Below are positions 35,656-43,735 of a stretch of 64,000 bases of DNA, in pieces. The position numbers were made by a program, and so were the translations under genes. Origin of the DNA: Aequorivita sp. (GTDB lineage: Bacteria; Bacteroidota; Bacteroidia; Flavobacteriales; Flavobacteriaceae); contig JAUYGY010000025.1 in NCBI GenBank assembly GCA_030690315.1, forward strand, positions 151,324 through 215,323, read 5' to 3'. The notes beneath the pieces were generated by a model. It did not search any database. It was not told where the DNA came from and saw only the letters and a program-made list of their open reading frames with translations. Numbering within the stretch: position 1 is the stretch's first letter; each line of letters opens with the position of its first letter.

Positions 35656-36015
35656 TTAATCATTTTTATGATCATCAACTACTTGCTGATCGCGATATTT
35701 ACAACAAGGGTCTATTTTTTCATACACTTCATCTTTGGCTTTAATGGCTTGTGTATCGTGACCACTATCGGCAATGCTTTGCTGGATTTTAGTCAAATCG
35801 GTTTTTTCTTCGTTATAAATAAGATTCAATTGATGGGTGTCCACATTCCAAGTTGCAGATTTTACCCCTTTTGCCTGAATGGACGCTTTTTCAATACGCT
35901 CTTTACACATCCCGCAAACGCCGTCAACTTCAATCGTGGCTTTGGCATTTTTGTTTTGGGCGAAACCAGTGGCCCCAATCAAGAATATTCCTAAAATTGC
36001 AATTATACTTTTCAT
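35656..36015 (-). CDS. Periplasmic heavy-metal-associated (HMA) domain protein
   Basis: 119 residues. A signal peptide (MKSIIAILGIFLIGATGFAQ) leads into a ferredoxin-like HMA domain with the metal-binding loop VDGVCGMCKERIEKA (CxxC about residues 34-37) and the strand pattern GVKSATWNVDTHQLNLIY. A C-terminal tail has a further CC pair (KIDPCCKYRD) and His/Asp (DDHKND). It probably binds Cu(I) in the periplasm and hands it between the outer-membrane receptor and the P-type ATPase or other partners. It is the last gene of a reverse-strand copper cluster, 16 nt behind the TonB receptor gene. Confidence 0.85.
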   Translation of the reverse strand: MKSIIAILGIFLIGATGFAQNKNAKATIEVDGVCGMCKERIEKASIQAKGVKSATWNVDTHQLNLIYNEEKTDLTKIQQSIADSGHDTQAIKAKDEVYEKIDPCCKYRDQQVVDDHKND

Positions 36016-36018
36016 AAT

Positions 36019-36039
36019 TAATTGTTAATTGTTAATTGA
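36019..36039 (-). repeat. Three heptamers between the TonB receptor and HMA genes
   Basis: Reading in the gene direction the units are TCAATTA, ACAATTA, ACAATTA. The first two include the last codons and the TAA stop of the TonB receptor gene, so the array crosses the gene end. Confidence 0.65.
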
Positions 36040-38266
36040 TACTATATCGTAAACCCCCATAATACGAACTTCCAAAAATAGGTCCGTAAACATAGGTAGT
36101 GTCAAAAGTTGTTCCAAAAGGGTTATCGCTTCCCACTATTGGGTTTTTCTGTGTAACGTTTGTAATATTTTCCCCGCCCACATAGATTTCAAAGTTAGGC
36201 GAAAAAACTTTTGTAACCTGTGCATTCAATGTTGAAACACTGGGTGAGAATTCGGAAAGGCCAATCGTGTTCAAATAACTTTCCGTGGAAGTAAACCGTT
36301 GTTCGCCCACATAATTAAAAGTTGCATCAAATTTCCAATTTCCACTTTTCGTATTTTGATGTGTTTCATACGAAGCATTTGCAAAAAAACGATGATTGGG
36401 CGTTAACGGATTTTGTTTCTTTCCACTCAAATAAGTGGTTTCAACATCGTAAAATTTGTAAGCCAATCTCATATCAAAATGCTCAAAAGCGTTATAATTA
36501 AATTCTACCTGAAAATTATTCGAATAACTTTCGCCTTCCAAATTATAAAAATTGATTTCTGAAGGGTTTTCCCAATCCACAACTATTTGGTTTACAAAAT
36601 CGGTTCTGTAAAAATCGAAAGTAATATCGGCCTTTCTATCGAAAAGATTGAAGCCCTGCATATACGAAGCTCCATAATTCCAAGCAATTTCAGGATCCAA
36701 TCCATAAATTTCGCCACCATTTCCCAAAATATTCAGGCTGCGTGAAGTAGCAAAAAGCTGTTGATTTTCAGTAAAAATATTTGCACTCCGCTTTCCTCTA
36801 CCTGCTGAAATTCTAAAAGCAGATTTCTCCCAAGGCGTATAACGCAAATGAAAGCGCGGCGTAACAAACGTTCCTAGCCTATTGTGAACATCGGCCCGAA
36901 TTCCAGCTGTAAAATTCAGATCGCCCAAATTGTCGAAATTGTATTCAAAAAAAGCTCCCACAGAATTTTCAATTCTATTGAAATTTTCGGTCAAAACCAG
37001 TTCGTCATACCCGTCATAAGTAGCGCTAAGCCCAGTTTTTATCTTGTGCCGCGAATCACTGATGATTGAATTGTATAGCAAATTGGCGTACAAACTGTTA
37101 TGCTGAATGTTGTAATCATTCAACCCAAAATAGGATTCCTGATCGTGATGGCTATAAGCCAATTGAAGTCCGCCCGTACGCCAAGGAATTTCTGGATTTA
37201 CAAACCCAAACTTACCCGAAACATCAAAACGTTGTGTTTTTATTTCGCTTCCCCACGCGTTGGTGGTTCCACGATCGGTTTTTGGATTAAAGGATATTTG
37301 CCCTGTCTGCTTTTCATCATTCAAATATCTGAAATTAAAAAACCCAACATACCCGTTTTCAGTGTCGGTATATTGCCAACGGTTCATCACGTTCACTTGC
37401 TGCATTAACGGCATATCGAGAAAGGAATCGTCATTATTGTCGAATTCGGTTTCACGTAGATTCCCGTGAAGGTACAAACCAGTGCTCCATCGCTCACTAA
37501 CTTTTGTGTTGAGATGTGTGTTCAGCTCAAAACGCCCGTTGCCCGCGCCATAAGCGTTTACAAAAAGCTTATCGTCGGTCGTGGGTTTTTGCAATTCGGC
37601 GTTAATTTGCCCTGCAATACTTTCGTAACCATTAGTTACACTTCCCGCTCCTTTGGTAATTTGAATACTTTCAACCCAAGTTCCAGGTATAAAACTCAAA
37701 CCATACGCCTGCGAAGCCCCGCGGATACTCGGCACATTTTCAGTCGTAATTAAAATATAGGGACTTGTTAGCCCGAGCATTTTAATTTGCCGTGTACCCG
37801 AAATAGCGTCGGCAAAATTTACATCAATTGACGGGTTTGTTTCAAAACTTTCCGCCAAATTGCAGCACGCGGCCTTCAAAAGTTCGGCGCTGCTTACATT
37901 CAAGACATTCGCAGATTGAATATAAGAACGGGAAGTGGCCTGCTGTCTCGCAGTAATTGTAACCTCATCCAGATTGGCTGTGGATACTAATGAATGTGAA
38001 ACCTTCTTTCGAGAATTTACCGAAATTGTATCGGTTTTATAACCCACAAAACTTATGACGAGTTTTTTGTATTCCGGTTTATAAAGAATTTCAAAATTCC
38101 CGTCAAAATCAGTCACTGTTCCCACTTCGGTATCAAGCCAATAAACATTTGCACCGCTCAGCGGAACTTCTTCGTTACTGATATTTTCAGTAATGGTTCC
38201 CGTTATTTTTTCCTGTGAAAAAACACAAAGTGGAAGTATAAAAAGTATATATAATAGATTTTTCAT
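36032..38266 (-). CDS. TonB-dependent outer membrane receptor of the copper cluster
   Basis: 744 residues. A signal peptide (about 1-17, LPLCVFSQ) is followed by a carboxypeptidase-regulatory-like domain (ITGTITENISNEEVPLSGANVYW), a plug with VLNVSSAELLKAACCNLAESFE, MLGLTSPYILITTENVPSIRG and ITKGAGSVTNGYESIAGQI, and a 22-strand barrel pattern ending in SSYYGGLRYSIN. The paired Cys at KAACCNL in the plug is a feature I associate with this metal-linked subgroup. Context (CopA 3 nt upstream, HMA protein downstream) makes copper or a copper chelate its likely cargo. Import of copper next to an exporter suggests homeostasis, not pure detoxification. Confidence 0.88.
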   Translation of the reverse strand: MKNLLYILFILPLCVFSQEKITGTITENISNEEVPLSGANVYWLDTEVGTVTDFDGNFEILYKPEYKKLVISFVGYKTDTISVNSRKKVSHSLVSTANLDEVTITARQQATSRSYIQSANVLNVSSAELLKAACCNLAESFETNPSIDVNFADAISGTRQIKMLGLTSPYILITTENVPSIRGASQAYGLSFIPGTWVESIQITKGAGSVTNGYESIAGQINAELQKPTTDDKLFVNAYGAGNGRFELNTHLNTKVSERWSTGLYLHGNLRETEFDNNDDSFLDMPLMQQVNVMNRWQYTDTENGYVGFFNFRYLNDEKQTGQISFNPKTDRGTTNAWGSEIKTQRFDVSGKFGFVNPEIPWRTGGLQLAYSHHDQESYFGLNDYNIQHNSLYANLLYNSIISDSRHKIKTGLSATYDGYDELVLTENFNRIENSVGAFFEYNFDNLGDLNFTAGIRADVHNRLGTFVTPRFHLRYTPWEKSAFRISAGRGKRSANIFTENQQLFATSRSLNILGNGGEIYGLDPEIAWNYGASYMQGFNLFDRKADITFDFYRTDFVNQIVVDWENPSEINFYNLEGESYSNNFQVEFNYNAFEHFDMRLAYKFYDVETTYLSGKKQNPLTPNHRFFANASYETHQNTKSGNWKFDATFNYVGEQRFTSTESYLNTIGLSEFSPSVSTLNAQVTKVFSPNFEIYVGGENITNVTQKNPIVGSDNPFGTTFDTTYVYGPIFGSSYYGGLRYSIN

Positions 38267-38269
38267 CTT

Positions 38270-40777
38270 TTAAATTTTTGCGGTTCGCAACCGAAGAGCA
38301 TTAGCAATTACCGAAACCGAACTGAAACTCATAGCTAGCGCAGCAATCATTGGTGATAATAAAATTCCGAAAACCGGAAAGAGAACTCCTGCGGCTATAG
38401 GCACGCCAAGGATGTTATAAATCAATGCGAAAAATAAATTCTGTTTAATGTTCCGCATTACTTTTTCACTTAAATGAAAAGCTTTCACAATGCCGTGCAA
38501 ATCGCCTTTTACCAAGGTTATCCCCGCGCTTTCAATTGCTACATCGGTGCCTGTTCCCATCGCAATGCCCACGTCACTTTTCGCCAAAGCCGGGGCATCG
38601 TTTATTCCGTCGCCGGCCATTGCCACTTTTTTGCCTTCGGCTTGCAATTTTTCAACTACTTCCATTTTGTCATGTGGAAGCATTTCAGCTTTAAAATCAG
38701 TCAGGTTCAATTCGGAAGCAACGGCTTTTGCTGTGTCGTGATTATCGCCCGTAAGCATAATAACCTGAATTCCTTTTTCCTGAAGTTCAGCGAGCGCTTT
38801 TTTACTTGTTTCCTTTATTTTATCGGCAATCACAACATAGCCCACCACTTTTCCATCCACGGAAAGCATCGGCACGGTTTTACCTTTTTGCTGTTCTTTT
38901 GAAATTTCTTTTTGAAGTGCTTCGGAAATGTTTGCGCCTGCTTCCTCCATCATCTTTTCGTTTCCGAGCGCCACTTTTTTTCCATTGATAATTCCTGTAA
39001 CGCCTTTACCCGTAACCGAATTGAAATCATTGGTTTTTATAACTTCGGAATTTTTCTCCTTTCCATATTTCACAGTAGCATCGGCCAACGGATGTTCACT
39101 GTTTTGATTGAGTGAAACAATATATTGAAGCACCTCTTCTTCCGAATAACTTTCAGCAACCCCCACTTTTTCAACTGAAGGTTTTCCTTCGGTTATTGTT
39201 CCTGTTTTGTCAATAATCAAAACATCAATTTTGTTCAAGGTTTCAAGCGCTTCGGCATTTTTGATGAGCACACCATTTTGGGCGCCCTTCCCCACTCCAA
39301 CCATTACAGACATTGGGGTAGCGAGCCCGAGCGCACACGGACAGGCTATTATTAAAACCGCAATGGCGTTGACCAAAGCGTAAACATAAGCCGGTTCGGG
39401 CCCAAAAATTGCCCAGACAATAAATGTGATTATTGAAACCAGAACCACAATAGGCACAAAATATCCTGAAATTTTATCTGCCAGCTTTTGGATTGGAGCT
39501 CGGCTACGGCTGGCTTTGTTTACCATTTCTATTATTTGTGAAAGCAATGTGTCGCTTCCCACTTTTTCAGCTTTCATCACAAAAGTTTGTTTGCCGTTGA
39601 TGGTTCCCGAACTCACTTTATCGCCCATAGTTTTTGAAACAGGAACGGGTTCGCCGGTAATCATAGACTCATCAATGGAACTTTCGCCCTCCAGAATACT
39701 TCCGTCCACCGGAATTTTCTCGCCCGGTTTTACACGAAGTTTATCGCCTACTTCTATTTTGTCAATTGCGATGGTTTCTTCCTTTCCATCAACAATGCGA
39801 ACGGCTTTGTTCGGCGCCAATTTCAGTAATTCCTTTACTGCGGAATTGGTGCGGTTGTGTGCACGTGCTTCCAAAACCTGCCCAAGCAAAACCAAAGTGA
39901 GAATTACCGTTGCGGCTTCAAAATATATGTGCACCGTGCCCATTTCGGTTTTGAATTGTGCCGGGAAAAAATCTGGAAACAACATCCCGAAAACACTGAA
40001 AATCCAAGCCACACCAGCTCCAATACCGATGAGGGTGAACATGTTTAAATTCCAAGTTTTAATGGAACGATAAGCGCGTTCAAAAAACATCCAAGTGGCG
40101 TAAAAAACCACGGGAATGGACAATCCAAATTGTACCCAATTCCAATATTTCATTGGCATTAAAACATACAATGGGTTGTTTGGAATCATTTCAGACATTG
40201 CTATTAAAAAGATGGGGACGGTTAAGGCCACTGCAGTCCAAAACTTTTTCAGCAATGTTTTATAGGTTTTGTTTTCGGCAGATTCGTCCACTTCTTTTGG
40301 CACCAAATCCATTCCGCAAATTGGGCACGAACCCGGTTCGTTGCGCACTATTTCGGGATGCATTGGGCAAGTGTATTCAGTTGCCGAACTGCTGGAAGAT
40401 TTAACTTCTTCCACCAAATCCATTCCGCAAACTGGGCAATCGTCAGGTTTGTTGTAGGTTTTTTCGCCTTCGCAGTGCATTGGGCAATAAAAAGTGCCGG
40501 AGCTATTTTGATTTGCTCTTTTTTCCTCTTTATTTATTTGATGCTTTTGTGCTGCTTCGGCATCGTCGGGAAGGGAAATACTGTATCTTCCTCCATCATC
40601 TTCCAACGCTTTTTCGAAAACTTTTAATGGAATATGTTTTTCCATTTCAATAACTGCTTCGGCCTTTTCAAGATTTACCGATGCTTTGGAAACACCTTCA
40701 ATTTCGCTTAAAGTTTTTTCCACATGGCCTCGGCAGCCGTTGCAGGTCATTCCGTGTATTATATATGTGTGTGTCAT
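38270..40777 (-). CDS. copA: Copper-translocating P-type ATPase (CopA-like)
   Basis: 835 residues. N-terminal HMA domain with [15 protein letters not shown] (about 9-23), then two zinc-ribbon-like heavy-metal-binding modules ([10 protein letters not shown]...CPVCGMDL and [10 protein letters not shown]...CPICGMDL, about 95-160). The P-type core follows: TGEP actuator loop ([10 protein letters not shown]), the transmembrane metal site [11 protein letters not shown], the phosphorylation motif DKTGTITEG, the HP locus ([11 protein letters not shown]) and the hinge [14 protein letters not shown] marks Cu(I)/Ag(I) transport from the cytoplasm. The twin CPMH modules are common in Bacteroidota CopA. 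It is 3 nt upstream of the TonB receptor. Confidence 0.94.
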   Translation of the reverse strand: MTHTYIIHGMTCNGCRGHVEKTLSEIEGVSKASVNLEKAEAVIEMEKHIPLKVFEKALEDDGGRYSISLPDDAEAAQKHQINKEEKRANQNSSGTFYCPMHCEGEKTYNKPDDCPVCGMDLVEEVKSSSSSATEYTCPMHPEIVRNEPGSCPICGMDLVPKEVDESAENKTYKTLLKKFWTAVALTVPIFLIAMSEMIPNNPLYVLMPMKYWNWVQFGLSIPVVFYATWMFFERAYRSIKTWNLNMFTLIGIGAGVAWIFSVFGMLFPDFFPAQFKTEMGTVHIYFEAATVILTLVLLGQVLEARAHNRTNSAVKELLKLAPNKAVRIVDGKEETIAIDKIEVGDKLRVKPGEKIPVDGSILEGESSIDESMITGEPVPVSKTMGDKVSSGTINGKQTFVMKAEKVGSDTLLSQIIEMVNKASRSRAPIQKLADKISGYFVPIVVLVSIITFIVWAIFGPEPAYVYALVNAIAVLIIACPCALGLATPMSVMVGVGKGAQNGVLIKNAEALETLNKIDVLIIDKTGTITEGKPSVEKVGVAESYSEEEVLQYIVSLNQNSEHPLADATVKYGKEKNSEVIKTNDFNSVTGKGVTGIINGKKVALGNEKMMEEAGANISEALQKEISKEQQKGKTVPMLSVDGKVVGYVVIADKIKETSKKALAELQEKGIQVIMLTGDNHDTAKAVASELNLTDFKAEMLPHDKMEVVEKLQAEGKKVAMAGDGINDAPALAKSDVGIAMGTGTDVAIESAGITLVKGDLHGIVKAFHLSEKVMRNIKQNLFFALIYNILGVPIAAGVLFPVFGILLSPMIAALAMSFSSVSVIANALRLRTAKI

Positions 40778-40835
40778 TTTTATCTGATTTTAAATCTATA
40801 CTTAGTGAATTGTAAGGCCATTTTTGAGGGCATAA

Positions 40836-40843
40836 CAAATTTA
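40836..40843 (-). promoter_or_regulatory. Putative -7 promoter box of copA
   Basis: The reverse strand reads TAAATTTG, a TAnnTTTG match, about 58 nt upstream of the copA ATG. Confidence 0.35.
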
Positions 40844-40885
40844 CATTTCAATTTAATGAAATGCGATTACTAAAGATTTAATAAA

Positions 40886-41299
40886 TCAAATAAGGAAAGT
40901 CTCGTACAGAATATTGAAATCCTGTTCGAGTGGTGGCGGACTGTAATCTGCGAAGAAGATTTTTTCAACAGAAGTTATTTCAACTTCCTGTAAAACAAAA
41001 ACGGTTACAAAAGTGGCAACGAAGGTTTTGTTCAGTTTTAAATCAAAGGAAGCTTTCGCAAAATTATCGTCAGTTTGTATTTTGGTAAATTGATTCTCAC
41101 AACAATCGTGGCCCTTTTCAATAAAGGTTTCGTCTCCACATTTATCGCTAACCTCGTCCATTCCGCAGGATAGCAGTTTTTCGCCAAGGGTGATTTCAGC
41201 CATCATTTCCATCCCGCTGCAAAAGTGCTGCGCATAAGCTATTCCTGAACTGCTGGCGAACATCAGTACGGAAAGTAATATGGAAATGGTTTTTTTCAT
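40886..41299 (-). CDS. HYC_CC_PP family small exported protein
   Basis: 137 residues. A signal peptide (about 1-23, SSGIAYAQ) precedes the three family motifs: HFC at about 25-27, HDCCENQ at about 69-75 and SPPP near the C-terminus, together with further Cys (LLSCGMDE, DKCGDE). The family is defined by these motifs and is found in Bacteroidota, often near metal transport genes; its role is not established. The Cys/His/Met content (GMEMMAEI) fits binding of copper in the periplasm. It has a hydrophobic stretch (FVATFVTVFVLQEV) near residue 95. Confidence 0.8.
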   Translation of the reverse strand: MKKTISILLSVLMFASSSGIAYAQHFCSGMEMMAEITLGEKLLSCGMDEVSDKCGDETFIEKGHDCCENQFTKIQTDDNFAKASFDLKLNKTFVATFVTVFVLQEVEITSVEKIFFADYSPPPLEQDFNILYETFLI

Positions 41300-41360
41300 T
41301 GAAAGGCAAAAATACGAATATTATTTAAGATGTTTATAAGTAGATGAATTTATAAATATC

Positions 41361-41368
41361 CAAAAATA
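41361..41368 (-). promoter_or_regulatory. Putative -7 promoter box of the HYC_CC_PP gene
   Basis: The reverse strand reads TATTTTTG, about 61 nt before the ATG. It begins at the exact base where the heptamer array 41369-41431 ends. Confidence 0.45.
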
Positions 41369-41431
41369 ATTTGCAATTCTCAATACTAAATTCTCAATAC
41401 TAAATTCTCAATACTCAATACTAAATTCTAA
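41369..41431 (-). repeat. Nine heptamers between the DUF3347 gene and the next promoter box
   Basis: In the gene direction eight clean units of consensus T-K-A-G-W-A-T (TTAGAAT, TTAGTAT, TGAGTAT, TGAGAAT types) and one decayed unit run from the base after the TAG stop to the base before a TATTTTTG box: 63 nt, 9 x 7. TTAGTAT and TGAGAAT alternate in most of it, giving a 14-nt higher period. Confidence 0.8.
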
Positions 41432-41980
41432 CTACTTAATTTCAGCATCAACCCTGCCGCATTTCAGCATTTTATCGCCAAAATAAGGATTTAGAATTTC
41501 TTTGCTACTGCTAATCCAGTAAGCTCCTTTATTGTTGAAAGCCATTGGGCAGAATTGTTTGTAAAGCATCCCAGATTTTATGGCTCCCTTTAATACAGTC
41601 TCCATCCCGCTGCTCAATGCTTCAAAATTTTGGCGCTGTACATTAATATCATCCGAAGAAGCCATTGCAGCAACTGCAGTTAGTGTTGCTTCATCAGCAT
41701 TCATTTCTTTAAGAAGCAAATCAAGTTTTGCAGCTTCCGCCGCAGTTTTAGCTGCATCGGTGTTTACCAAAGCAGTTTCAACCTGTAAGTATTGGGTGAA
41801 TACGGCTTCAACTTTTGGATCGTTGAATTCGGCTTCGGTTTTTGCAATTTCATATACTTTGGTTTCCGATTCGGTGTTGTCTACAGTTACAACTTCAGGC
41901 TCATTTTCTTTCACATCATCTTTACAGGAAACAATTGTTAAAGAAACTATTGCGAAAAAAACTACGGATAATCTTTTCAT
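41432..41980 (-). CDS. DUF3347 domain lipoprotein of the copper cluster
   Basis: 182 residues. A lipoprotein signal (MKRLSVVFFAIVSLTIVSC, Cys19) and an acidic linker precede a helical DUF3347 domain (about 55-140: VEAVFTQYLQVETALVNTDAAKTAAEAAKLD). The C-terminus has the conserved metal-site-like segment YKQFCPMAFNNKGAYWISSSKEI and NPYFGDKMLKCG, with Cys, Met and a final Cys as in the domains found on Bacteroidota CusB-type proteins. It probably binds copper in the periplasm. It is the first gene of the reverse-strand cluster. Confidence 0.85.
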   Translation of the reverse strand: MKRLSVVFFAIVSLTIVSCKDDVKENEPEVVTVDNTESETKVYEIAKTEAEFNDPKVEAVFTQYLQVETALVNTDAAKTAAEAAKLDLLLKEMNADEATLTAVAAMASSDDINVQRQNFEALSSGMETVLKGAIKSGMLYKQFCPMAFNNKGAYWISSSKEILNPYFGDKMLKCGRVDAEIK

Positions 41981-42004
41981 AATTATAGATTGAATTTAGA
42001 AATG

Positions 42005-42012
42005 CAAATGTA
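42005..42012 (-). promoter_or_regulatory. Putative -7 promoter box of the DUF3347 gene
   Basis: The reverse strand reads TACATTTG (TAnnTTTG), 24 nt upstream of the ATG and just behind the exosortase-partner stop codon. Confidence 0.4.
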
Positions 42013-42020
42013 ACAAAAAA

Positions 42021-42455
42021 TCAACGGGATTTATACTTCTGAAAATAAAAAGCTGGAAGCAGAATAAGCAGGAACAACGGCTGGATAAGAAATCGGCGCA
42101 CATAAAAAAGAACCAAATGGCCGCCAGTATCTTCAGAAGAAAAAATAATGGCGCTGAAAGCGATAAACAGTACAACAAACAGCAAACTGTATAATATTGT
42201 GGAGAGCTTAATTATTTCCTTATCAAAAAAAATTAACCATAAAATGGAAAGTGAGAGAAGTGTATTCATCAAAAACCGAAGTGCAATCCCCATTTGTAAT
42301 GCAAAAATGTTCATCTCGGGAAGCGGCAGGAATTTGTAGTCCATTTTAAAAAACAATAAAAGGGGGTCGTAAAAAAGTGTGTTTTCAAAAGCCCGAATCA
42401 AAACCAAAAGGCTGGCAAGTATTATTATTCCCACTATTCTGAGAACCTTTTTCAT
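42021..42455 (-). CDS. Exosortase F system-associated membrane protein
   Basis: 144 residues with four hydrophobic helices (about 7-20, 52-72, 84-104, 120-137). Typical features of the small partner of XrtF are the N-terminal IRAFENTLFYDPLLLFFK segment, the short periplasmic loop with LPLPEMN, and VRRFLIQPLFLLILLPAFYFQ at the end. Its start overlaps the xrtF stop by 4 nt. Its role in the system is not known; the tight coupling across flavobacteria points to a complex with the exosortase in the inner membrane. Confidence 0.85.
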   Translation of the reverse strand: MKKVLRIVGIIILASLLVLIRAFENTLFYDPLLLFFKMDYKFLPLPEMNIFALQMGIALRFLMNTLLSLSILWLIFFDKEIIKLSTILYSLLFVVLFIAFSAIIFSSEDTGGHLVLFYVRRFLIQPLFLLILLPAFYFQKYKSR

Positions 42456-42997
42456 TGGTCTGCACTAGGTTTTAACATCCGTACCCAAACCATCCATAAA
42501 ATAAAAACCATACTATAAATAATGCCCGGAAAGATGACGGAATGCAGAATATTTTCATACTCGGGAAACTTGTACAATGCAACTACAAGAATGGCAATAC
42601 GCAGGATATTCACTATATAAATCAAAACAGAGCCCGCAAAAAGAAACAAAAAGGTTTTTTTAAATTTTTCCGAAAAAGCGATCACAAAAGCCACAAACAA
42701 AATTATAACGCTGATGGAATTGCAGCCCTCCACGATAATTACGCTGTATTTGTTTTCAATGGTCAATAACATTCCCTCTTCCAAATGATCGGGTGTTAAT
42801 ACGGAACCATAACCAAAAGTATCGAGCACCGCGGCGCTTTGTTTCGCCACAAGATTGGTAATATAATCGGGCGGAAACACGCCATTTTTCGAGGTTGTTA
42901 AATACAACGAATAGAGAATTCCGAGAATTAAATAAACACCCAAAAACAGGGCGACAAATTTTACAACGGTTTTGTATTTTTTGAAAAGTGCTTTCAA
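42452..42997 (-). CDS. xrtF: Exosortase family protein XrtF
   Basis: 181 residues from a TTG at 42997 (MKALFKKYKTVVKFVALFLG). The open frame runs on to 43078, but that stretch covers the promoter boxes of the divergent GAF gene and adds a polar head not expected in the family. The exosortase/archaeosortase catalytic triad is visible: Cys92 in VEGCNSIS, Arg133 in VNILRIAIL and His152 in NILHSVIFPG, within five or so membrane helices. Exosortases process C-terminally tagged (PEP-CTERM-like) proteins destined for the envelope. No tagged substrate was recognised in this window. It forms a unit with its partner gene. Confidence 0.9.
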   Translation of the reverse strand: MKALFKKYKTVVKFVALFLGVYLILGILYSLYLTTSKNGVFPPDYITNLVAKQSAAVLDTFGYGSVLTPDHLEEGMLLTIENKYSVIIVEGCNSISVIILFVAFVIAFSEKFKKTFLFLFAGSVLIYIVNILRIAILVVALYKFPEYENILHSVIFPGIIYSMVFILWMVWVRMLKPSADQ

Positions 42998-43035
42998 ATC
43001 TCTACTTTGGTTTTTAACAAAAATACAGGATTTGT

Positions 43036-43069
43036 TTTGGGTGAATGTAACTGTTTTCAAATACTTTTG
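43036..43069 (+). promoter_or_regulatory. Putative promoter of the GAF gene (TTTG / TACTTTTG)
   Basis: TTTG at 43036-43039 and TACTTTTG at 43062-43069 are 22 nt apart, close to the flavobacterial spacing. The -7 box is 30 nt before the ATG. Confidence 0.55.
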
Positions 43070-43098
43070 CCATTCCAATACTAATTTAAAAAGAAGCT

Positions 43099-43554
43099 AT
43101 GCCCTTTTCACATTTAAAACCAAAAATCAGAACCATTTTGGCGAATGACCGCGAGACCGCCGAGCAACGTTTAAAAGAAGTTTGTGAGCTTTTGCAAACC
43201 ACGGTGGGTTATTATGACTGGGTTGGATTTTATTTTGCAAATGAGGCTGAGAAAACATTGCATTTAAAAGCTTTTGCAGGCGAACCAACAGACCATACTG
43301 TTATTCCATTCGGAAAAGGGATTTGTGGGCAGGTGGCCGTGAGCAATCAAAATTTTGTAGTGCCAGATGTAAAAGCGCAGGATAATTATATTGCTTGCAG
43401 TATCACGGTAAAATCTGAGATTGTTATTCCGCTTTTTAAAGACGGAAAAAACATTGGGCAGATAGATATAGATTCACATATGGAAGATCCATTTTCTGCG
43501 GAAGACGAACGATTTTTAGAATGGGTAAATTCAGAAGTTGCTTTGATACTTTAG
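43099..43554 (+). CDS. GAF domain protein, free-methionine-(R)-sulfoxide reductase-like
   Basis: 151 residues, one GAF domain. The sequence follows the fRMsr (MsrC/YebR) pattern: YYDWVGFYF (about 38-46), GKGICGQVA with Cys76, and the VVPDVKAQDNYIACSITVKSEIVIPL tract with Cys100, then IGQIDIDSH. fRMsr reduces free methionine-(R)-sulfoxide with thioredoxin. E. coli MsrC uses three cysteines; here the two flanking ones are present but the middle position (in AVSNQNF) is not a cysteine, which is seen in many family members. A signalling or ligand-binding role of the GAF domain remains possible. Confidence 0.75.
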   Translation: MPFSHLKPKIRTILANDRETAEQRLKEVCELLQTTVGYYDWVGFYFANEAEKTLHLKAFAGEPTDHTVIPFGKGICGQVAVSNQNFVVPDVKAQDNYIACSITVKSEIVIPLFKDGKNIGQIDIDSHMEDPFSAEDERFLEWVNSEVALIL

Positions 43555-43603
43555 TTATATGAAAAGAATTTTATTGGCAACTTCTTTATAAATCCCAATA
43601 TTT

Positions 43604-43724
43604 CAAATCACAAATTCCAAATAAGCCCCAAACTTTTAAATTCCAAATTCCATGACAAATAACCTTTCAATTTTAAAATTTGTTTTTTTGGGATTTATTT
43701 GGAATTTGTGATTTGGAATTTGAG
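43604..43724. repeat. 29-bp inverted repeat made of heptamer units
   Basis: Arm 43604-43632 is the reverse complement of 43687-43715 with two mismatches. Each arm is itself periodic: CAAAT recurs every 7 nt on the left (43604, 43611, 43618) and ATTTG every 7 nt on the right (43697, 43704, 43711, 43718). It lies between the GAF gene and the convergent ABC permease, and the transcript could fold into a long AT-rich hairpin that also acts as terminator. Confidence 0.75.
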
Positions 43725-43735
43725 CTTTGCGCAGC

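Noticed and set aside
39426..40073. 215-residue open frame on the + strand inside copA
   Set aside because: It is antisense to conserved P-type ATPase sequence and has the composition of a shadow frame; no start signal or family resemblance.
42998..43078. N-terminal extension of XrtF
   Set aside because: The extra 27 residues cover the divergent promoter of the GAF gene, are polar, and are not expected for the family.
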